DNA from: Acidimicrobiaceae bacterium
Lineage (GTDB): Bacteria; Actinomycetota; Acidimicrobiia; Acidimicrobiales; Microtrichaceae
NCBI GenBank assembly: GCA_003514205.1
Contig: DORQ01000292.1
Coordinates: 1 to 6,009, forward strand
Direction: 5' to 3'
Length of the DNA: 6,009 bases
Shown here: one piece after another, positions 4,363 to 6,009 of the stretch
How positions within the stretch are numbered: the stretch's first letter is position 1
How the letters are laid out: the number at the start of each line of letters is the position of its first letter
Made by a program: the position numbers and the translations under genes
Notes under the pieces: generated by a model
Databases searched by the model: none
The model's input: the letters and a program-made list of their open reading frames with translations, nothing else
What the model was told of the DNA's origin: nothing

Positions 4363-6009
4363 ATGGATCTTCAATTCCTCATCTCAGCGCTTCGGCGCCA
4401 CCTCCGCCTTGTCGGCGCGATCGCATTGGTTGGGCTTGCGCTCGGCGTGCTTGTCTCCGCTCTTCAGCCAGAGAAGTTCGTCTCTCAATCGGTGCTGCTC
4501 ATCCAACCGCAGCAGACATTGACGGGAGCGGTCAGCACGTCTGGGGACCCCGACAGATTCGTCGCGGGCCAGATTCAAGTCCTGCGAGGTGTTGCGCTGG
4601 CCTCAGCAGTTGCCAAGGACCTTTCCGGAACTTCCTCACAAGAAATCCTTGACTCCACCAAGGTCAGCCAGGTGGAGGACACCGATCTCGTTCAGGTCAC
4701 AGTGTCGAGCGACAGTGCTCAGCAAGCGTTCAAGATCGCCAATGGCCTGTCCACCACCTACATCGCAGAGCTGCGCGCGCGGGCGACTCAGCAACAAGAT
4801 CCCCTCGCTGAAGCCTTCAACAGCGATTTGGAGACGATCCAGACGAGCCTGACCGAGCTTCTGGCTCGGGTGCAGGAACAGACCAGAATCGCCAATACGG
4901 CGCAGTTGGCGATTGCTCAGAATGGTCCTTCAGCAGAACTGCAGCAGACAATCCTTGCTGCCGATGCAGTGATCTCACAGCTCAACGCAGAGCGGCAAAC
5001 CAAGCTGACTGAATACACCCAAGTCCTCGCTGACAAAGCGCAACTTGAGCTCACAGCCAGCCAGAAGGTAGCTAGCGAGATCGTTCAGCCTGCGATCCTG
5101 CCAAGTCAACCTGAGTCATCCTCAGTCGTACTGAACGCTTTGGCTGGAATGATCACCGGCCTACTCCTTGGAGCAGCCTTCGTTCTTGTGCGAGGAGCAC
5201 TCGGCGCTCGAGTGCTCCTTCCCGATCAGATGGCTGAGATTCTCGGAGTCCCCATCGTCGGCGCAGTTGATCTTGGGCCCGAACATCTTGAGACCCTTCT
5301 TGGCGAACTCCCCGAGCAGGTGAAGACAGTTTTGGATCAGGTGTGCGTGCGAACGGAGGCTCGGGCTTCACGACCCGACGTACTCCAAGTCGCTGTGATC
5401 TCCGCTGATCCAGCCGTCACCTCGAGCAGTCTGGCGGCAGCATTGTGCTCTCGTTTTGCACGCCACGGTGTGGCCGTCTTGCTGGTTGACGGTGATCCCG
5501 TGAATCAAACCGTGTCTCGACGGCTAGAAACTCCCGGAGCGGGAGGAATCGAGGAGCTTCTGTCCCGTGCCGCACCCGAGGAATCCAGCACTCGACGTCG
5601 AGCCGCTGCCCGACAGACCAAGATGGACAACACGTTCTCTTCAACAGCCGTCGGCAACATCGAGGTACTTGGGCGAGGCAGTGCCAGTGCTGGACGAGCC
5701 CTCCGACGCGACGAGATCTCTCGACTCCTCGAAGACAGCTGCAAACGCGCACAAATCGTGGTCGTAGATGCTGGCTCGCTGTTCGGCTCGGCCTCCTCGT
5801 TGGAGTTCGCTAAGGCAATGGATGCCGTAGTGCTCGCAATCTCTGACGGCGGACACGGCAAGGCGGAGTTGCAGTCCGTGGCCGCTCACCTGGGCGGAAC
5901 AACGGCCAAAGGTCTCGCAGTGCAGCTCAGCCAGACCAGCCCCGACGACACCAGCACCAGCCTCGAGGGATCAGCTCGAAAAGCGGGCAGCTCGAAAGAC
6001 GGCAGCTCG
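4363..6009 (+). CDS. Polysaccharide co-polymerase (Wzz domain) fused to a degenerate BY-kinase-like domain, 3' end outside window
   Basis: Open for 549 codons up to the window edge with no stop, so C-terminally partial. Predicted inner-membrane protein that controls chain length or export of a surface or capsular polysaccharide. Order: short cytoplasmic N-terminus, TM1 (about 16-34), an extracytoplasmic Wzz-type region starting PEKFVSQSVLLIQP, a Gln/Leu-rich coiled coil (about 150-235), a Pro-containing AILPSQPESS stretch just before TM2 (about 255-277), then a cytoplasmic domain. That domain follows the CapB/Wzc BY-kinase fold: a Walker A-like loop at VISADPAVTSSS (345-356), Walker A' VLLVDGD (372-378) and Walker B-like IVVVDAG (465-471). 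The usual GEGKST-type loop is replaced by AVTSSS, so the ATP-binding lysine is missing, and no tyrosine occurs after TM2. It is therefore probably a non-catalytic pseudokinase. The visible tail (522-549) is Ser/Thr/Gly/Lys-rich. AAGGA lies 6 bases before the ATG. Polysaccharide genes probably follow to the right. Confidence 0.92.
   Translation, partial: MDLQFLISALRRHLRLVGAIALVGLALGVLVSALQPEKFVSQSVLLIQPQQTLTGAVSTSGDPDRFVAGQIQVLRGVALASAVAKDLSGTSSQEILDSTKVSQVEDTDLVQVTVSSDSAQQAFKIANGLSTTYIAELRARATQQQDPLAEAFNSDLETIQTSLTELLARVQEQTRIANTAQLAIAQNGPSAELQQTILAADAVISQLNAERQTKLTEYTQVLADKAQLELTASQKVASEIVQPAILPSQPESSSVVLNALAGMITGLLLGAAFVLVRGALGARVLLPDQMAEILGVPIVGAVDLGPEHLETLLGELPEQVKTVLDQVCVRTEARASRPDVLQVAVISADPAVTSSSLAAALCSRFARHGVAVLLVDGDPVNQTVSRRLETPGAGGIEELLSRAAPEESSTRRRAAARQTKMDNTFSSTAVGNIEVLGRGSASAGRALRRDEISRLLEDSCKRAQIVVVDAGSLFGSASSLEFAKAMDAVVLAISDGGHGKAELQSVAAHLGGTTAKGLAVQLSQTSPDDTSTSLEGSARKAGSSKDGSS
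5973..6009 (+). repeat. Short imperfect direct repeat in the Wzz-like gene tail
   Basis: AGCTCG recurs at 5973, 5989 and 6004 (spacing 16 then 15 bases), with the first two copies followed by AAA. In frame it encodes a low-complexity ARKAGSSKDGSS tail. Because the spacing is not constant it is not a clean tandem array, and it is cut by the window edge. Confidence 0.45.

Noticed and set aside
5505..5861. Open frame of 118 codons on the minus strand inside the Wzz-like gene
   Set aside because: It is a Ser/Arg/Pro-rich shadow of the 549-codon plus-strand gene, whose motifs (VLLVDGD, IVVVDAG) establish the true frame.

Overview
The window reads as ordinary, gene-dense actinobacterial chromosome. 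GC content is moderately high (upper fifties percent, judged by eye). The gene content fits Actinomycetota: an HRDIKPEN-type Ser/Thr kinase, a LytR_C-domain membrane protein between nadD and rsfS, a SigA-like sigma factor, and a Wzz/BY-kinase-like polysaccharide protein. Acidimicrobiia or a similar lineage is my guess, resting only on gene order and composition. No tRNA, rRNA, CRISPR array, insertion sequence or phage gene is visible.

Minus strand, positions 3184 down to 24: a compact four-gene operon in the order nadD, LytR_C-domain protein, rsfS, Ser/Thr kinase. The first two junctions are 4-base overlaps (ATGA and GTGA), and the last is a 4-base gap with a good Shine-Dalgarno, so co-transcription and translational coupling are likely. 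NadD makes deamido-NAD, RsfS blocks ribosomal subunit joining when nutrients are short, the LytR_C protein is an envelope protein with a degenerate LCP-like half, and the kinase is anchored in the membrane by its last residues with no external sensor. Three copies of an 8-bp repeat lie against the kinase stop codon.

Positions 3185-3390: a divergent intergenic region. On the nadD side a TANNNT box sits 6 bases before the ATG with no Shine-Dalgarno, as expected for a leaderless transcript.

Plus strand, 3391-4221: a sigma-70 family factor of group 2 type. Regions 1.2, 2 and 4 are clear, region 3 is shortened, and promoter-contacting positions in 2.4 and 4.2 differ from the housekeeping factor. 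A 141-base gap follows.

Plus strand, 4363 to the window end: a gene open for 549 codons with no stop inside the window. It encodes a polysaccharide co-polymerase (Wzz domain, two membrane segments) fused to a BY-kinase-like domain that has lost the Walker A lysine and contains no tyrosine. It probably opens an exopolysaccharide locus to the right.

No wholly new system is evident. The most interesting signals are three degenerate or re-specialised proteins (pseudo-BY-kinase, LCP-like pseudoenzyme, divergent sigma factor) and the sensorless kinase at the end of the nadD-rsfS operon.
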